Source: Boesenbergia rotunda
Lineage: Eukaryota > Streptophyta > Magnoliopsida > Zingiberales > Zingiberaceae
Assembly: GCA_024364735.1 (NCBI GenBank)
Contig: JAGFNQ010004746.1
Span: forward strand, 302,224 to 366,223
DNA: 64,000 nt
Direction: 5' to 3'
The first letter of the stretch is position 1. Each line of letters begins with the position of its first letter. The position numbers and the translations under genes were made by a program. Below the pieces are notes generated by a model that saw nothing but the letters and a program-made list of their open reading frames with translations, did no database searches and was not told the origin of the DNA. Positions 34,531 through 46,859 of this stretch are shown here, piece after piece.

Positions 34531-37006
34531 TGACTGCCACCTTCGTTACTCGGGCCAACGCCTCTGCTTCTACTTATTTGGAGAAATAATTGACCGCCAC
34601 CAATAAGAACTTCTTTTGGGTGGGAACTAGGGGGAATGACCCCACAATGTCCACCCCACTGATCAAAGGGCAGGATACCGTAGAAGCCTTCATTAACTCA
34701 ACTGGTCGGTGAGACAGGCTTTGATGGTTCTGGAAGGACAAACAAGTGGCGACTAGCTGGTTGACATCCTTTTGCAGCGTCGGCCAGAAATAACCTGAGA
34801 GCAGGATCGTTTTGGCCACCAACCGGCCACCTGCATGAAGTCCGCAAGATCCTGAATGTATTTCCCTAAACGTGTACTCCGCCTCCTCCCATCCCAAACA
34901 CCTGAGCAAAGGTCTAGAAAAAGCACGCTTGTAAAGTATGTCGTCGATCAGGATGAACCGAGCAGCTCTTTTCTGGAGCATCCGTGCCTGAGACGGGTTG
35001 GTCAGGAGGACTCCTCGCTGTAGATAAGAAATGATGTGAGCTTGCCAATCGCTACCCAACTCAAGCTCGACCTGCTGCTCAACCTGAGCGATGAGCATAG
35101 TCTGAGCCATGGGTTGAGCCAATGTCTAAGGGGTAATGGCCCCAGCCAGCTTAGCCAACTTGTCTGCTTTGAGATTGCTCTCTCTCAGGATTTGGCGCAA
35201 CTCCACTCCTTGGAACCCGAACTTCAACTACTCGTAAGCCTCCAAATAGGCTTGCAGTTGTTCACTATTAACCTCGAATCGCCCAGCTAACTACTGCGTG
35301 GCTAGCTATGAATCTGAGTGAAGGATAACCCTAGAAGATCCTACATGCTTTGTTGCTTGCAGACCGATGATAAGGGCTTCATACTCTACTTCATTGTTAG
35401 TGGATGATCGGGCGACCGACGATAAGGGATTCATACTCTGCATGCTCTGTTATTCCAACCAAACGACTAGGTGAAGATGATCTTCCTTGGGGGATATCAT
35501 AAGGATCCCTAAGCTACTCCCCTGTCGGGTAAAGGAATCGTCCACGTAAATTTTCCATACTTCTTCAACCTTTTCCATGTATAGTTCGCTGAGGAAGTTT
35601 ACAAGCACTTGGGCTTTAATGGCCGACCGAGGTTGGTACTGGATGTCATATTCACTAAGTTCGGTGGTCCACTTGATCATCCGACCGAAAGTCTCCAGGT
35701 TAATCATTACCCTCCCCAAGGTATTGTTGGTAAGCATTATGATTGGATGGGCTAGGACATAGGGTTGGAGATGCCAGGCAACCAACACAAGGGCATACGC
35801 CAACTTCTCGAGTGCGGTGTAACGACACTCGACTTCTTTCAATAAGTGCCCAAAGAAGTATATCGGTTGTTGCTCAACCTCTCTTCGTTTCACTAGTGTA
35901 GCACTCACTGCCTCTTGCGTGGCTAACAAGTACACATACAAGATGTCACCTTCCACCAGCTTGACTAGCACAGGTAATCCGAGAAGATAAGACGTCAACT
36001 CCTCAAACGCCCGGTCACACTCGCCATCCCATTGGAACTTGGTGGTTCGACGTAATGTTTTGAAGAATGACAAGCTCCTGTCAGCTGAGCGGGAGATGAA
36101 ACGTGATAGTGCTATAATTCTACCGGTCAGCCTCTGGGCTTCCTTCAAACTTCGAGGGACAGGCATGTCAAGCAGGGCCTTTACCTTGCTCAGGTTGGCT
36201 TCGATGCCCTGCTCGATGTCAATGTATCCCAGAAACTTCCCGCTCCTGGTTCTGAAGAGGCACTTGGCCGGGTTTAGCTTCAACCCGTACTTTCTCAATG
36301 TACCACACATTTTGTCAATGTTATTTATTAGGTCGCCTACCTAGGTAGACTTGATGAGAATATCGTTAACGTACAACTCGATATTTCATGCAATCTGCCC
36401 CCGAATGACCTTGTTCATCATCTGCTGATATGTGGCCCCTATATTCTTCAATACGAACAACATCGTGGTATAACTGTACGTATTGTCTGCCATGATGAAA
36501 CTGACCTTTTCCTGGTCGGTGTTAGTGGAACTTGATGGTACCTCTGATATGTGTCCAACATGCAGATCAGCTCACTCCCCGCGGTGGAGTCCACCACCTA
36601 GTCGATCCACGACAAAGGATAATAATCCTTCGGGCAGGCTCGATTGAGATCATGAAAGTCAATACAAACGCACCATTTATTGTCCGGCTCGGATACCAAC
36701 ACCACGTTGGCTAGCTATGTCGGGAATTGAATCTCCCGAATGTGCCCGATCTTCAAGAGCTTGTCTACCTCGACCCAAATGACTTTGTTTTGTTCAGTGC
36801 TGAAGTCCCTTTTTCTCTGCTTTACCGATCGGGTGTCAAGGTAGACGTGCAGATGATGCTGCATGACCTCCAGTTGAACACCTCTCAAATCCCCGACCGA
36901 CCAAGAAAATATGTCCCAATTTTGAGCCAGACAACTTATCAACTCCTGCTTCAGCTTGTTCGAGAGGCTACTCGCAATCTTTACCTTGGCTTCTTTTGTT
37001 CGAGGA
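34531..37006 (-). pseudogene. Tat pol: reverse transcriptase, RNase H, archaeal-type RNase H, integrase N-terminus
   Basis: Reading leftward from 37006, the RT begins with SCLAQNWDIFSWSVGDLRGV and IGHIREIQFPT. Its active-site box is LYVNDILIKS near 36360, where the usual YVDD has become YVND. The thumb/connection follows (FLGYIDIEQGIEANLSKVKA), then the first RNase H (FQWDGECDRAFEEL, ALEKLAYALVLVAWHL). Next comes a second RNase H starting WKIYVDDSFTRQGS near 35540, the archaeal-type domain that marks the Tat lineage. The integrase zinc-binding part (CGLHAGGRLVAKTILLSGYF) and first catalytic Asp (GVDIVGSFP) end at the insertion at 34525. Several stops and frameshifts are present. It is split from protease by the 37012-53333 element. 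Confidence 0.88.
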
Positions 37007-37011
37007 GCAGC

Positions 37012-38494
37012 TGATAACCGTTTTAGTCGTGTTACGGTTTCAAATACAATTAAAGTATCGAACTCCTCTAGACTAATGCAGTATAGAGTAACTCGAGTCG
37101 TCTCTCTCAAGGAATGTAATAATAGGTTAATAATCGTAGGATTCAAAATTATTGCTTTTGGATTTTGGATATGAAACTGGGGTTTGGATTTGAAAGCTAA
37201 GACTAATAAACGAAAGACAATGCAGGTAATAAATCTAACCTCACTAAACTATACTTGCAAGAGAATTAAAAGAAACATAAGGGAAAGCATTAACGTAACC
37301 TACACTAGTCTAATTGCATTCAAATAAAGACAAAAACTTAAAGGAACTGAAAGAGGTAAGACAAGAAAGAATTGAGCAAAATAAAATACAAGAATTTAAA
37401 CCTAACTATTGGAATAAGCATTTTGTCAAAGAACTTGCGAGCATGAAACAAAATAACAAAAGTACATGCAAACTAATATGGGAGATCAAGCTAAATACAA
37501 GCATTCATCATCAAACATATAACATTCAACTACATTAAACAAATCAACCAATCTGATGAAGGCTGCCGGAATGGATATGAAGAACTGCTGGCGAAAGAAA
37601 ACTGCTGTGAAGAGGTGGCTGAAGGGGAGAGGTAGTCGCGTCTAGGGTTCCCTTGTGTTCTTCGAGAGGGATCGAGAACGAGGTGTGACCGGCCGGAGGT
37701 GGTGAGGAGATGAGGAGGAAGGTGGGTGCTCCGGCCGACGCTGTGTGGTAGAGAGGAACGTAGCCGCGTGTGTGTGTGATCCCCTCCCTTGGCTGCCCTT
37801 GCTTCCTTTTCTACCTCTCTTTTCCACCCTTGATTTCCCTTGATGAGTGGTCGAGATTACTTGCAATGAAGCTCCATCAATCGTCGTTGCCAGATCCAAG
37901 TGGAGGGTTGTGATGACCAACGCATTCGATCGCATCTGGATAGCCTGGAAGCTCTCTGATCGGACTGGATGACCCCTGATCGGTCTGGGGACCGATCATG
38001 AACCTCCCTGATCGATCCGGGGACCGATCAGGATTTGATCAGTAGCTAAAATTCTGAGTTCTTTTGTGCCATCTCCTTCTGATCGGTCTGGGGACCGATC
38101 AGGCCTTCCCTGATTGGTCTGGGGACCGATCAGAGCTCCCCCTGATCGGTCTGGGGACCGATTAGAGCTCCCCCTGATCGGTCTGGGGACCGATCAGAGC
38201 TCCCCTGATTGGTCTGGTGACCAATCAGGGTTCCAACAGAATGAAATTTGAGTCTGATGTCGTTCTTTATGGATCCATCTTCGCCCCGGATGTGCCCTTT
38301 TGATCCGATGATGCACAAGCTGTCCCAAAAGTTCAATAGAATGAAATATGAGTGTGAAAATGCAGGAAAATTAATTAACCAATGAAAATACATCCTATTC
38401 ATAATTATGCATCATTTCATAAACAAATATACCCCAAAGCCTCAAATTCCCTCACTAATTGCACAAAATTTATCCGTCAAAATGCTAGTTATCA
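37012..38494 (-). repeat. 3' LTR of the TGATAACC element
   Basis: TGATAACCG...GCTAGTTATCA. It contains eight or so GATCGGTC-TGGG-GACCGATC palindromes or close variants at 37970-38230. Short reading frames in it recur in the second LTR and look non-coding. Confidence 0.9.
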
Positions 38495-38506
38495 CACCCC
38501 CACACT
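38495..38506 (-). other. Polypurine tract of the TGATAACC element
   Basis: The minus strand reads AGTGTGGGGGTG directly before the 3' LTR, the expected plus-strand primer position. Confidence 0.7.
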
Positions 38507-40158
38507 TAATTCTTGCATGTCTCGAGCAAGTAAACAAAACTAAAAGAAAACAAAATATCTCCCAAACATTACATCCCTTATCGATACTTTAAAACTAATA
38601 AATGAAGGTTACTTAGGATCATCAAGTCTCAAGAATCATTGTATTTATGGTTCCAAATCTCACATAAGTCAAAAGGCATGGTAATTTCATCAACTTGAAT
38701 AAACTAAGCATGACAAAAACCTCACAAGATAGATATATGCACTGATGCTCACAAAAATAACAAATATGAAAGTGGAGTTCTCTCAAAGCATTCATAACAT
38801 TGCACTACCATATGTTTGCTTATTTTCTACTTCTCCACTACTATAGCATAAGTACACAAATCAAGAGGACTTTTCAATGACTAATGATGAAACCACGTGC
38901 TAGCAAGAGAACAAGAAGGATATATAACAAAGAAGATCACAGAGAATATGAGAGCATTGGGGATATCAACATGATGTGTAGAATCAAATAATATGTCAAA
39001 ATAACAAAAACTCAACCATACATCCAACACTCAAAATTCTCCTTACACATTCTTAATGCAATACACAACATTTTTTTATGAAAATATTCCTTCTTGTTCA
39101 TCACTAACAAAATCCCAAATGCTTGAGAATCTTTTTTTTCACTTCTTCTTTTTTCTTCTTTTGTTTTCACACTTTTTTTCTTCCATTTCTCATCTTTATT
39201 TTTTTTCTTCAACAAGCATTCGTCCATACGCACTTGTCTTCCCCCATACTTAAAATGTGCCTCAGACAATGCAACAAAGCATGATAACATCTAAACTCAC
39301 CATAATAGAGACTAATAACAGACAAATAAAAAATGTACTCATCATGCAATCACCCCATTCTCTCATGCTCAAGGGAAGAATAAGCTAATAAAGATATGAC
39401 AGTGAGAATACAATAACAATGAGAAGATTTGATAAAGAAAAGACAATGAAACCTGAAAGCAATAGGTGAAATGCTCACCAGTAACAATAGCAATGTAGAG
39501 GGAAAACCAAGAGATCAACAAGAAAGTTTGCCTCCATCATATTCATGTAATTAAGCTTATGCTATTGTAATTTCAAAAAGAATCAAAACAAGTTCTAGAG
39601 TGTCAAGTATCACAAATGCTATCACACATAAGAGGATTAAGGATAGGCATGATAATATCCTCACTAGGTGAACAATAAAATGTCATGCTTAATCCAACAA
39701 GATAGAGTCCGTCACCATAACAAATGACTAAATGCAATTAATATCCCCAAGCATACCAAGGAAACCAAAACTCAATAGTCAAACTTAACCATCTTTTATG
39801 ATTTTCAAAGCATAATAAAGAAACATGCAGGGAGATACAACTCGAAATCAAACAAGATTTATTCAAGACCAAACAAAATGTAGAATGAGAAAGCAAAGTG
39901 TAAATGCAAAGTATAAAAGCAAACAAACATGCAAATATAAACATAAAGAAAAATAAGAAAAGGAAAGAAAAGGAACAAACTCCCCTTTATTCCTGGCGGC
40001 TGGAGTCGGTTCAGGAGTAGCATCCATCCTGGTAGTGGTGGGGTTTGGGTAGTCGAGGGAGCATTCTTCATGTGATCTATGTCATAGTGCACTGCTCCCC
40101 CACACTTCAACTTCGCATAAGTGTGTTCCGGTGGTCGAAGACGATTCAGGTATAAAAT
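38507..40158 (-). other. Internal non-coding stretch of the TGATAACC element
   Basis: AT-rich with T-runs near 39130-39210. No convincing reading frame on either strand. It is probably the long 3' untranslated part of the element RNA. Confidence 0.6.
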
Positions 40159-40695
40159 CTATTCTTGGGGTAAATAGTTACAAGTCAAAGTGAATTTGAC
40201 CCCTCCCATTGCATGCTCTTTAGAAGACCTTCCGGGAGGTTGTAGGCTATTTAATTTGAGTACCCACTCGAGAATCCTACAAGATCCTACAAAACCATGA
40301 ATAGAAAATACTTCCCGCACACATGCAGGGTAAGGAAGACATGAAATACAAACAACCTCTACATAAAATGTATCCAGAAATGAATCACAACCAATAAAAT
40401 CAACTTTGGGTACCTCTATGAATCTTTCATAATCATTCTCTAGATAAGGTGTATCAATAAATGCATCACCTCCAATGAAATCAACTTTAGGTACCTCAAT
40501 GAGTTTTTCTGCAAAATTATCCTCTACAAGGAATGTATCAGGAATTTCATCACATCCAATAAAATCAATTTTAGATACTTCTTTGAATTTTTCACACTTA
40601 ATTTCTATACAGGATGTATCAAGACATGCATCACAGCCAATAAATGTATCAAAAATTTCACCACATCCAACAAAGTCAACACTGGGTACATCCAT
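40159..40695 (-). CDS. Repeat protein with EVPKVDFIGCD units, unknown function
   Basis: A clean frame of 178 codons; the frame is also open upstream of the Met to about 40765 (reading EPPGIFQQDQ). It holds four degenerate tandem repeats of roughly 25-35 residues: MDVPSVDFVGCGEIFDTF, EVSKIDFIGCDEIPDTF, EVPKVDFIGGDAFIDTP and EVPKVDFIGCDSFLDTF. The tail has SLQPPGRSSKEH. It lies just downstream of the Q-rich frame with a one-step frame change, so the two may once have been one protein. I recognise no domain. A gag-like or structural role is only a guess from its place after the primer site. Confidence 0.5.
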   Translation of the reverse strand: MDVPSVDFVGCGEIFDTFIGCDACLDTSCIEIKCEKFKEVSKIDFIGCDEIPDTFLVEDNFAEKLIEVPKVDFIGGDAFIDTPYLENDYERFIEVPKVDFIGCDSFLDTFYVEVVCISCLPYPACVREVFSIHGFVGSCRILEWVLKLNSLQPPGRSSKEHAMGGVKFTLTCNYLPQE

Positions 40696-40757
40696 GAATT
40701 TTTCACAACAATTAGGAGAAATACTTACCTGGTCTTGCTGAAAAATACCTGGAGGTT

Positions 40758-42299
40758 CTAAAGATTAGATGTATCCATAGCCTCCTCCTGGTCATGTACA
40801 AGCTCCATCTCAGGCTCAGGTTCTGGTGGACATACAACTAAAAGAGGTGATTCTTGGATCCTTGCTTCCACCATGCAAGTCCCTACACTTTCATACTGAT
40901 TCTCTGAATCTTCTAATGCATCAGTCAATGGTGGTGGTCCCTGGGGCTCAGTGTAATCCTCTACACCTATAGATTCATCTGCAACATATTCTTTATCAAC
41001 CATATCTACAACAACCATATTAGAAAAGTTAGGACCTACATCAACTATGTTATCACAAAATAAAAGACTAGAAGGATCACAAAATAAAAAACTAGAAGGG
41101 TCCTGTAGAGCTTCAGAATCAAATTCAAGGCTGTCACAAGCTTTACTATCAATCTCCTCCACTGCCTCTATAGATAATGACTGCCCAGTAGGTATGGGTG
41201 GTCCCTGGGGCTCAGTACAATCTCCTACACGCTCAAACCTATCCTCTGAAAGCATCTCAATCAATATAGGTGGTCCCAGGGGCTTAGTGCAATTCCCTAC
41301 ACCTTTAGAATCATCTGCAACTGGAAATGGATCAGATTCAACTTCTAACTCAGCTGTCTTTATAGCTAATACCTCCTCTGCCTCATCTGAACTAGAATAT
41401 CCTCTTTGAACATCAATCTTGGTCCCTGCAGTCTGCATCTGACTAATGTTGGAGGATATCTGTCCAATTGGTTGTTCTATGTTCTGACTGGAAACATCAG
41501 TCCTACTCTGAAGCTGTCCATAGTCTTCCTGATGCTGCTGAAATGGAGCGTTACATTGCTGAAAATCCCTCTCAATTTGTTGCTGAATCTGAGCGTAAAT
41601 CTTTGCACTAAGCTGAGAATTAAGCTGCTGAAAACTCCTCTCTTATTGTTGTAGACTCTTCTGTTGTATGAATTGCTGTAACATCTCCTCTATCCTTCGT
41701 TGTTGAGCCTCACTCTTATTAGGATTCTCAAAGCCTTCTTGATTGGTGTGGAACTCCTGTTGGTCTTGAAATGTAGCATAAGGTTGCTGAAAACCATGAG
41801 TAGGCTGAGAATTCTGAAAATCAAATAGTTGGGGCTGATCAAATGAATAATTGGGCTGCTGAAGTTGTTGAAAATCAGTTTGACAATTTGGTGGAGGTTG
41901 CTGAAAATTATGACTCTGAAATAGCTGATCTGCTTGCTGAAAGTGTTGGTTGAAAGGTTAAAAATTCTGGGGCTGTGAAGATGGAAAATCTTGCTGAAAA
42001 TTCTGGAATTGTGGCTGATAAACTTGCTGTGAATGTGACCATCCTTGCTGATCATAATTGAATGGTTGTTGGAAATCTTGGTAAGGCTGAAATTGTGGTT
42101 GCCCTTGCTAAAATTGATAATCTGGTTGTTGAAAATTTGAGTGGGACTGCTGAAAATATTGGTTTTGCTGCTGAAATTGTTGACACGGCTGCTGGTAAGT
42201 AGATGAATAAGTGTTTGTCCTTTGTTGGCACTCCCTCAGCTTAAACAAACATTTTAACTCCATCAAAAATTTGATCTCTAACTGTTCATTTGAAGACAT
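40758..42299 (-). pseudogene. Q-rich gag-position protein of the TGATAACC element
   Basis: Starts MSSNEQLEIKFLMELKCLF at 42299 and continues as long glutamine/phenylalanine-rich sequence (QQPCQQFQQQNQYFQQSHSN). It then becomes an acidic section (MQTAGTKIDVQRGYSSSDEA onward). In the acidic section TEPQGPPI- or TKPLGPPI-type motifs recur at least three times. Stops near 42108, 41960 and 41645 break the Q-rich half; the last 226 codons (40758-41438) are open. No zinc knuckle or capsid motif is seen. Composition and position just after the primer site suggest a degenerate gag-like protein. It could equally be a retroelement accessory protein. Confidence 0.5.
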
Positions 42300-42411
42300 T
42301 TTGAACCTGCAGTCCTGTCACCAAACAAACAAAATGGCAGCACCCGTATACAAAAGGATAAAGCAAATAAGAATAGAATCAAAGGGTATAATTATTAAAC
42401 ACCACTACGAT

Positions 42412-42429
42412 TCCCCGGCAACGGCACCA
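42412..42429 (-). other. Primer-binding site, tRNA-Asp type
   Basis: The minus strand reads TGGTGCCGTTGCCGGGGA, one mismatch from complementarity to the tRNA-Asp 3' end, four bases from the LTR start at 42434. Confidence 0.85.
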
Positions 42430-42954
42430 AATTTGATAACCGTTTTAGTTGTGTTACGGTTTCAAATACAATTAAAGTATCGAACTCCTCTAGACTAATG
42501 CAATATAGAGTAATTCGAGTCGTCTCTCTCAAGGAATGCAATAATAGGTTAATAATCGTAGGATTCCAAATTATTGCTTTTCGATTTTGGATATGAAACT
42601 GGGGTTTGGATTTGAAAGCTAAGACTAATAAACGAAAGACAATGCAGGTAATAAATCTAACCTCACTAAACTATACTTGCAAGAGAATTAGAAGAAACAA
42701 AAGGTAAAGCATTAACGTAACCTACACTAATCTAATTGCATTCAAATAAAGACAAAAACTTAAAGGAACTGAAAGAGGTAAGACAAGAAAGAATTGAGCA
42801 AAATAAAATACAAGAATTTAAACCTAACTATTGGAATAAGCATTTTGTCAAACAACTTGCGAGCATGAAACAAAATAACAAAAGTACGTGCAAACTAATA
42901 TGGGAGATCAAGCTAAATACAAGCATTCATCATCAAACCACTACTAGAATTTTT

Positions 42955-43215
42955 GCATTCAACAACACATAATCGACAACGGTTTTTTGATAAAGTGTTG
43001 TCTTATGTCAATTTAACAACAATTTTAGTATTAACCGTTGTTGTTGTTGGTATGTATACGTAAAAAGACAACAGTAATAACAAAATATTGTCGTATGTAT
43101 ACTCAACGACAACAGTTATAAAATAACCGTTGTCTATAGGCAGGATTTACAACAACTGATGTGATAAACTGTTGTCTATTATGACAATAGACAACAGTTA
43201 TATTAAACTGTTGTT
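42955..43215. repeat. Left subterminal repeats of the CACTA element
   Basis: Ten or more copies of ACAACAGT / ACTGTTGT or ACAACGGT / ACCGTTGT in both orientations. In En/Spm-type elements such motifs bind the TNPA-like protein. Confidence 0.85.
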
Positions 43216-43485
43216 GTTGTATTGTTGTGTTGTTCAAGCAATAAACAAAATCAACGGTGGATATCCAACTGCAAAAAAATAACGAACTATTGAATTCTCA
43301 TTCTCTTATTTTTCGATCCTTAATCATCTTTTTTCTCGTCGCACAAACCCCTAATCTTTTCTCTTCCTCGCCCGCCAACCACCCAAACCCCTGACCATTT
43401 CCGCTTCTCTCACACAAACCCCTCGCAACCACGAGTCGACGCCTCTCCCCCTTCTTCATCGCCCGAGTCCAAGGAAGCCCCGAGG

Positions 43486-45976
43486 GCGGCGACTCTGATC
43501 TGCAGCTGGAGCGCGTCAGCATCTACTTCAACGAGGCCACCGGGGCGTACGCCGGCGACTCTGATCTGCAGCTGGAGCGCGTCAGCGTATACTTCAATGA
43601 GGCCACTGGCCAGAGTTATGTGCCGCGGGCCGTCTTGGTTGACCTCGAGCCTTTCACCATGGGCGTCGTCCGCTCCGGGCCCTTTGGCCGGATATTTCAC
43701 CCCGACAACTTCATCTACGGTCAATCCGGTGCTGGGAACAACTGGGCCAAGGGCCACTACACCGAGGGCGCTGAGCTCGTCGACGCCGTGCTCGATGTCG
43801 TGCGCGCCAAGGTCGAGAAGTGCGATTGCTTGCAAGGTTCAAAATTCTTACCTTCCTAAAAAAAGAGAGGAGAATTTACAGGAATTCACAATGGAACTTT
43901 ACTTTTGAAACTAAATTTTCTGCGAATTGCATGTGTAATTACGTTCCTTGTCATGCTATGCATCTTTAGTTCTTCTCTCTGTGTTTCTTTGCTGATTTTT
44001 ATTTATTTATTTATTTTTTTGGGGCAATTGGTTCTTACTTTTTGTATGCTAATATTGTCATCAAGTAGATAGTATCTGAGACCTTGAATCTAATATGCTT
44101 CTATTGTGAGAGTATATAATCAGTTGAAGGGGCAGTACATATCTTGATGCATGCTTATCAATAGAAGCATGGGTTTCCTACCTTAGGTTGTCCTTGTTTA
44201 ATTGCTGTAAGGTAATCCCTGTTCCTGGTGTTTGGCAGTGTGTAATTGAAAGGGTAAACAACACCTCAGTATTCATCTGCAGTTTCTTAATTGGAGAGTA
44301 CTTTCTTGTAGTATCTCTGATTTGGGGATAGAATTAGATTTTCAACTTAGAGACAGATTTTATGTGCAATTGTGCCTTATTTCTTCTCGAACGAATAATA
44401 ATTGTATTCGAGTGCTTCTTTTCCATGCCCTTAAGTATGATAAATAATAATAATAATAAATCAAGTTCAAAGCATCGAAAGCTGAATCCTCTCCTGATTT
44501 CACTAGCTAAATTGGAAGTATCTGTAGATGAGAGAAATTGGCTTACAGGGAACTTCTTTTGTTCATTCCCTTTCTTTAGGCTATGAGTTTTACTATTGGT
44601 GCTCTAATGCAAAGCAACGTTCAGTGGTCAATTATTTTGTCTTTCATTCAAGGAGGATAGTTTCCTAATTTGCAGATGAACTTCTTTGGGCTAGCAAATC
44701 ATTTTTTGCTTTCTAAAAGTTAGGTGTTAATTGTCTAGTAATTGTATTAATGTGAAAATATATGTGTGATGTTATTATTGCTATTCTTAGACCTATTTGA
44801 AGTTTGACAAATCATTTTCCTATCAATATTGACATACATCAAAGCTGCTAGTTGAACTAACCAATCTTATTCTAAACATACTGCTAGCTCAATAAAAGGA
44901 TAAAATTCAAATAGTTGGGAGAAACAAGAGTTAACAATGATGATGAATTTGGATATTGATTATGTTGCTGCACTATCTCTTTTTACGAGGCTACAATGAT
45001 AACTAATAATCAAGTTCAAAAAGTTAAGACCAAATATCTCCCAATTTTAGCTACTATTGAAATTGAGAATCGACTCTAGATGAGAATATTTCGGTTTGTG
45101 TGAACTTTTTTAAAGATAAATATTTGTTTTCTCTTTAGAAATGATCATTTAAATCTAAACTGATAGTACAATGATCATCAATCTGTTACTAGAGTTTCAC
45201 CATCTACATTTACTACTATAACTCACAGGATTCCAGTTATGTCATTCCTTGGGAGCTGGAACTGGATCCGGCATGGGCACTCTCCTTGTCTCAAAGGTTC
45301 GCGAAGAATATCCAGATCGAATGATGCTAACCTTTTCAGTGTTTCCATCGCCAAAGGTCTCGGAGACAGTGGTAGAACCATACAATGCTACTCTTTCAGT
45401 GCATCAACTTGTTGAAAATGCCGATGAAAGTATGGTCCTTGACAATGAAGCTCTTTATGACATTTGCTTCCGCACGCTCAAGCTCGCCACACCCAGCTGT
45501 ATGTCAACACCTATTTTGTTTGTGTTATTGCATTCCTCTAGCTTGATTGACTTTCTTGAGTGCCATTTCTCTTGTAACATCTACTCTTGTTGCATTTTGA
45601 TATTTTCTTTGGTATTTTATGTATGCCAGTTGGTGACCTGAATCACCTTATCTCTGCTACCATGAGTGGTATCACATGCTGTTTAAGGTTTCCTGGTCAG
45701 CTGAACTCTGACCTGAGAAAACTCGCAGTGAACTTGATTCCTTTCCCCCGGCTTTCAGCTGAACTCTGACCTGAGAAAACTCGCAGTGAACTTGATTCAT
45801 TTCCCCCGGCTTCACTTCTTCATGGTTGGCTTTGCTCCCTTGACCTCGAGAGGGTCACAGCAGTACCGCGCGCTCACTGTGCCTGAGCTGACACAGCAGA
45901 TGTGGGATGCTAAGAACATGATGTGCGCTGCTGATCCATGACATGGTCGATACCTTACTGCTTCAGCATTCAGGTT
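43486..45976 (+). pseudogene. Captured beta-tubulin gene fragment inside the CACTA element
   Basis: Three exons in the order and with the intron sites of plant beta-tubulin genes. Exon 1 (about 43486-43835) reads DSDLQLERVSVYFNEA, GQSGAGNNWAKGHYTEGAEL and CDCLQG. Exon 2 (about 45231-45500) begins after TCACAG and has the nucleotide-binding loop GAGTGSGMGT, then VFPSPKVSETVVEPYN. Exon 3 (about 45630-45976) reads GDLNHLISATMSG and VPELTQQMWDAKNMM. The first ~35 residues and the C-terminal third are missing. Exon 1 has an in-frame 66-bp duplication (43491/43557). Exon 3 has a 58-bp duplication (45697/45755) that shifts the frame, and a TGA replaces an Arg codon near 45939. Not a working tubulin; any transcript would come from the transposon. 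Confidence 0.93.
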
Positions 45977-46008
45977 TGTAAATCCGCATAACATCCCATG
46001 CTTTAAAA

Positions 46009-46859
46009 AAATCACAGTGGACAAATTAGTTAAAACTGAGCGGTTGAACCAAAGGGCAAGTATTTTAGCTGAAAGGTTAGGTGGTGCATCACTTAATCAG
46101 TTGGTTTTGGTGCCAAGTTGTAACAGGTAATGGACTTCCTAAATATATTTTTTCAATTGCCATTTTTATTTGAATTGAATGCACTAATTTTGTGTACTTC
46201 TGTGTAGTTTCCATTGGACTCTCACTCTCATTAATCCTCATAAGGAGATTGTTTACTTATTGGATTCCCAAGGTCCTCGCATTCGTGATAACGATTGGAA
46301 ATATGTTGTGGAAATATGAGTTTATATATGTTTTTTGTTAGTATGCATCTAAATTAGTCTTAAAATAATAGTTTATCAACTACTGTACCTAATGTATAAT
46401 TGAAGGGCAATAAAATTGTTTAATTCGTTCCAAGGAAGAAAAGGAAGAAAACAAGTACAATGGGAAGTGATTAAGGTATTTGTACTTCTATTTAAATCAA
46501 AAATTTTTATTGTGTATAATATTGGTATTTTAAGCATTAAAAATATGAATTATCTTTGCCTTAGGTTCCTAGGCAACCGGATGCCAAACAATGTGGATAT
46601 TATGTGATGAGATTTATGAAGCAAATTACTGAAGAAGTTACATCAATCGAGGGGGATGCATTCTGAACGATAGTAATAATTTCTTTATTATCTCAAATAT
46701 TTAAAGTTATCTAGTTATAATTTTTTCAAGTTGTTATGTTTTATTCTGTACAATCATATAATGTGTTTTTGTTCATAGTTTGCAAAAGCAGAGTACTCCC
46801 AAGATGAAATTGATGAAGTGCGCTCCGCGATAGCTGATTGTATACAGGATTATATTTGA
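46009..46859 (+). pseudogene. Ulp1-like (C48) cysteine protease fragment in the CACTA element
   Basis: Five exon-like blocks with plant splice sites: 46009-46128 (NQRASILAERLGGASLNQLV), 46210-46317 (FHWTLTLINPHKEIVYLLDS), about 46416-46475 (GRKQVQWEVIK), 46565-46663 (VPRQPDAKQCGYYVMRFMKQ) and 46780-46859 (EYSQDEIDEVRSAIADCIQD). The catalytic His of FHW, Asp of LLDS and Cys of QCGY are all present. Ulp1 domains are common passengers of plant CACTA elements; they cleave SUMO in host proteins. The N-terminal part is missing, and a stop follows the fourth block unless an unrecognised splice is used. I cannot tell whether it is expressed. Confidence 0.8.

Noticed and set aside
34531..37006. Athila rather than Tat as lineage of the large gypsy element
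   Set aside because: The second RNase H (WKIYVDDSFTRQGS) after the first RNase H, plus the antisense gene, fits Tat; no envelope-like gene is seen.
43486..45976. Functional beta-tubulin gene
   Set aside because: N-terminus and C-terminal third missing, frameshift by a 58-bp duplication, a stop in exon 3, and location inside a CACTA element.
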